Positions 61,888 through 64,000 of a stretch of 64,000 bases of DNA are shown here, one piece after another. This stretch comes from an uncultured Prevotella sp. (GTDB lineage: Bacteria; Bacteroidota; Bacteroidia; Bacteroidales; Bacteroidaceae), in the NCBI RefSeq assembly GCF_946407605.1, contig NZ_CAMJOS010000020.1, forward strand, positions 1-64,000. The letters are read 5' to 3'. The notes beneath the pieces are model-generated. The model was given only the letters and a program-made list of their open reading frames with translations. It searched no databases and was not told where the DNA came from. Positions within the stretch are counted from its first letter, which is position 1, and the number at the start of each line of letters is the position of its first letter. A program made the translations under genes and the position numbers.

Positions 61888-64000
61888 ATGACAAAAAGAA
61901 TTAGCTTCGTTTTCATTGTCGTCGCCCTCGCCATATCTGTCGGGGGACAGGCGCAAGTGAAGGAAAAGAAAGAGAGAACCATCGCCCTGTGGGGGCACGT
62001 CAAGAATTCTGTGACACGTATCGGCATCAAAGATGCATTCGTTACATTGATGCGTGCTGACAGTACCATTGTAGATACGATGCACGTGTTCAAGCAGTGG
62101 AGCCAAGGCAAGGATGACTATGCCTACCGCTTTGACATCCCTGCCCGCGAGCAGCATTACATCATCCGTGCTGAGCATCCAGACTATGAGACCACCTATG
62201 TCAACTACCACGTTCGGCATATAGCCCGCAACACGTACTTTGATGCGCCTTGGCACAATATGAAAAAACGGTCACGCATGACAGAGGACACACACCAGTT
62301 AGGCGAAGTAGTGGTGCGTGCCACGAAAGTCAAGCTATTCTATCGTGGCGACACCATCACTTTCAATGCCGATGCCTTCAACCTGCCCGAGGGCTCCATG
62401 CTCGACGCCCTCATCCGTCAGATGCCTGGTGTGGAACTGAAGGACGATGGACGTATCTTGGTACAAGGTGAGCAGGTCGATGAGCTGATGCTCAACGGCA
62501 AGGATTTCTTCAAAGGCAACAACCGCGTGATGCTTGACAACCTGCCCGCCTATACCGTTCAAAAGGTGCAGACTTATCATAAGAGCACGGAGCTGAGCGA
62601 GTATCTGGAACGTAACTACGAGAAGAAGCGCTTCGTGATGGACGTACAACTCAAACGTGAATATAACCAAGGTTGGTTGGCAAACATAGAGGTGGCTGGA
62701 GGTTCTCCGTTCAAGAAGGATATTGATGACCGCTACCTCGCCCGTTTCTTCGCCATGCGCTATACCGACAACTCACGCTTAGCCCTTTACGGAAGTACGA
62801 ACAATATCAACGAGACACGCCGACCTGGCGGCGATGGTGACTGGTCGCCCAGCAACTCGCCAGAGGGTTTGCGCGAACATCGTACGGCAGGAGCAGACTT
62901 GCTGATAGAAGACCGTGAGAAGCGTTGGCAGGAGAAGGCTAATGCAGCTATTGGTTGGCAGCAAACGACGAATGAGACACAGACTAATGCCGAACAGTTC
63001 CATACAGATGCTCCTTCTACTTTCTCTCGTCAAATGAACAATGCGCGTAACCGAGACTTGAGTGTCAATGTAACCAATGAGTTTCAGCTGAAGAAACCGT
63101 TCTTCCTCTTTTCCTGGTCGTATCTGCAATATAACAATACCGACAACAACAGCCTCAGTCGTTCGGCACAGTTCCGCGATGACCCTGCCCACTTTGGGTC
63201 AACGACCACCATCCTTGACAGCGTGTTTGCATCGTCACTCAGCACCGACATGCAGCAGAAACTCGTCAATAGCAACCTGCAACAGTCTAAGAGCGACGGC
63301 GACAACCTAACATTGTTGACCAACAACATACTGAACTATAAACTAGCCTCTGGCGACAACATGGGTATTGAAATTGATGCCTCATACGAACGTGGTCACA
63401 ACAACAGCACTTCCGAGCAGCAACTACGCTATCAGCTCACACCTACTCTGAACAGCATCCTCAACCGCCACTCGTCCACGCCTTCCAGCGAAACAGACTT
63501 TGCTTTTGCGCCTAACTATCGCATCACATGGCTCAATGGCCTGTGGCTCAATACCGAATACCGTTTCCTCTTCCGCGAGCGAAACAACACCAACGATGTC
63601 TTTTTGGCTGATACCCTTGACCTTCAAAACGCCTACAATCGCACCCACCGCCGCTTGGAAAACCGACTGGCCATCACACCTGGTTATACCTACGAGCAGG
63701 ACGGTAAGTACTTCCAGATATACTATCAGATGCATTTCTTCAATGTGAACGAGCGTCTTAACTACAGCAGTGCTTATGCCGACACCTCGATTGTACAACA
63801 CTGTTGGACCATGTCGCCCGAGTTGCACATAGAATGGGCGGCAGACAACTATGCACGCAGCTTGGACTTCTTCTATGGCATCGAGTTCCAAACACCCGAC
63901 CTTTTCCAACAGGTGAATATCCTCAACAACGAGAACCCACTCGTTCGTCGCTATGGCAACCCCGACCTACGTGGCGCCACCAACCACCGCATGCAGTTCG
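61888..64000 (+). CDS. Large outer-membrane receptor-like protein, 3'-truncated by the window
   Basis: Open from ATG 61888 to the window end (704 codons seen) with no stop. A signal peptide (MTKRISFVFIVVALAISVGG) is followed by a carboxypeptidase-regulatory-like domain (about 30-125), a plug-like domain (about 140-230, FNLPEGSMLDALIRQMPGVEL and LMLNGKDFFKGNNRVMLDNL) and a beta-barrel of the OMP_b-brl_3 type rich in Asn, Tyr and Arg. No TonB box is evident. It lies 158 bp after the M56 gene on the same strand and may be controlled by the BlaI/M56 pair, a pairing seen in other Bacteroidota. The substrate is unknown. Confidence 0.8.
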   Translation, partial: MTKRISFVFIVVALAISVGGQAQVKEKKERTIALWGHVKNSVTRIGIKDAFVTLMRADSTIVDTMHVFKQWSQGKDDYAYRFDIPAREQHYIIRAEHPDYETTYVNYHVRHIARNTYFDAPWHNMKKRSRMTEDTHQLGEVVVRATKVKLFYRGDTITFNADAFNLPEGSMLDALIRQMPGVELKDDGRILVQGEQVDELMLNGKDFFKGNNRVMLDNLPAYTVQKVQTYHKSTELSEYLERNYEKKRFVMDVQLKREYNQGWLANIEVAGGSPFKKDIDDRYLARFFAMRYTDNSRLALYGSTNNINETRRPGGDGDWSPSNSPEGLREHRTAGADLLIEDREKRWQEKANAAIGWQQTTNETQTNAEQFHTDAPSTFSRQMNNARNRDLSVNVTNEFQLKKPFFLFSWSYLQYNNTDNNSLSRSAQFRDDPAHFGSTTTILDSVFASSLSTDMQQKLVNSNLQQSKSDGDNLTLLTNNILNYKLASGDNMGIEIDASYERGHNNSTSEQQLRYQLTPTLNSILNRHSSTPSSETDFAFAPNYRITWLNGLWLNTEYRFLFRERNNTNDVFLADTLDLQNAYNRTHRRLENRLAITPGYTYEQDGKYFQIYYQMHFFNVNERLNYSSAYADTSIVQHCWTMSPELHIEWAADNYARSLDFFYGIEFQTPDLFQQVNILNNENPLVRRYGNPDLRGATNHRMQF

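Overview
The window looks like a chromosomal segment of a gut- or rumen-type Bacteroidota, most likely Prevotella or a close relative. The evidence is the recurrent promoter pattern TTTG-N19/20-TAnnTTTG, Bacteroidota-specific families (DUF3667, DUF4271, DUF4294, DUF4974, DKNYY), an STN-type TonB receptor behind an ECF sigma/anti-sigma pair, and many secreted glycoside hydrolases. The genus is inferred from gene content, not from a marker gene.

Layout. 1-11,400 is mostly core: the 3' part of ATP-dependent PEP carboxykinase, a DUF3667 membrane protein, a DUF2264 protein divergent from a porin plus sodium/solute symporter, metK, DUF4271 plus a HemD-like protein, rnpA-yidD, tyrS and tRNA-Gln. 11,400-22,300 is a glycan-degradation block: a GH128-like secreted enzyme faces a minus-strand operon of two GH127-type beta-L-arabinofuranosidases with a DPP-IV-like S9 peptidase between them, which suggests an attack on arabinosylated, proline-rich glycoproteins. 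22,300-32,400 is an AT-richer accessory island: a small XRE regulator and a decayed second copy, a type III restriction-modification pair in res-mod order, a 958-residue DUF4062 protein in the same transcription unit, remnants of a GIY-YIG protein and an AlbA_2 protein, and a RhuM-family gene. This island is the best place to look for a new defence system.

32,400-52,700 returns to chromosomal genes: a DUF6055-like putative metalloprotease and an M28 peptidase/glutaminyl cyclase, small envelope proteins, ndk, pyk, a DUF3237 protein, a GH95-GH16 fusion enzyme, an MBL-fold lipoprotein, tcdA, a thioredoxin-like protein, an SDR, RidA, a hotdog thioesterase, two small unknowns, a secreted alpha/beta hydrolase and a SpoIIE-type phosphatase. 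52,700-58,000 is a cell-surface signalling cassette (ECF sigma, DUF4974 anti-sigma, STN-TonB receptor) followed by a glycosyltransferase. 58,000-64,000 holds a Fic protein, an orphan coding fragment, and a BlaI-M56 (BlaR1-like) regulatory pair with a three-site operator, followed by a large outer-membrane receptor that runs off the window.

Regulatory structure is unusually readable. It includes a 4 x 21 bp array of TTGCAAAGTTTGCAA-like palindromes, a mirrored divergent promoter, a perfect 13-bp inverted repeat over the tRNA-Gln promoter, and a hairpin leader shared between the sigma-factor gene and the edge of the restriction island.
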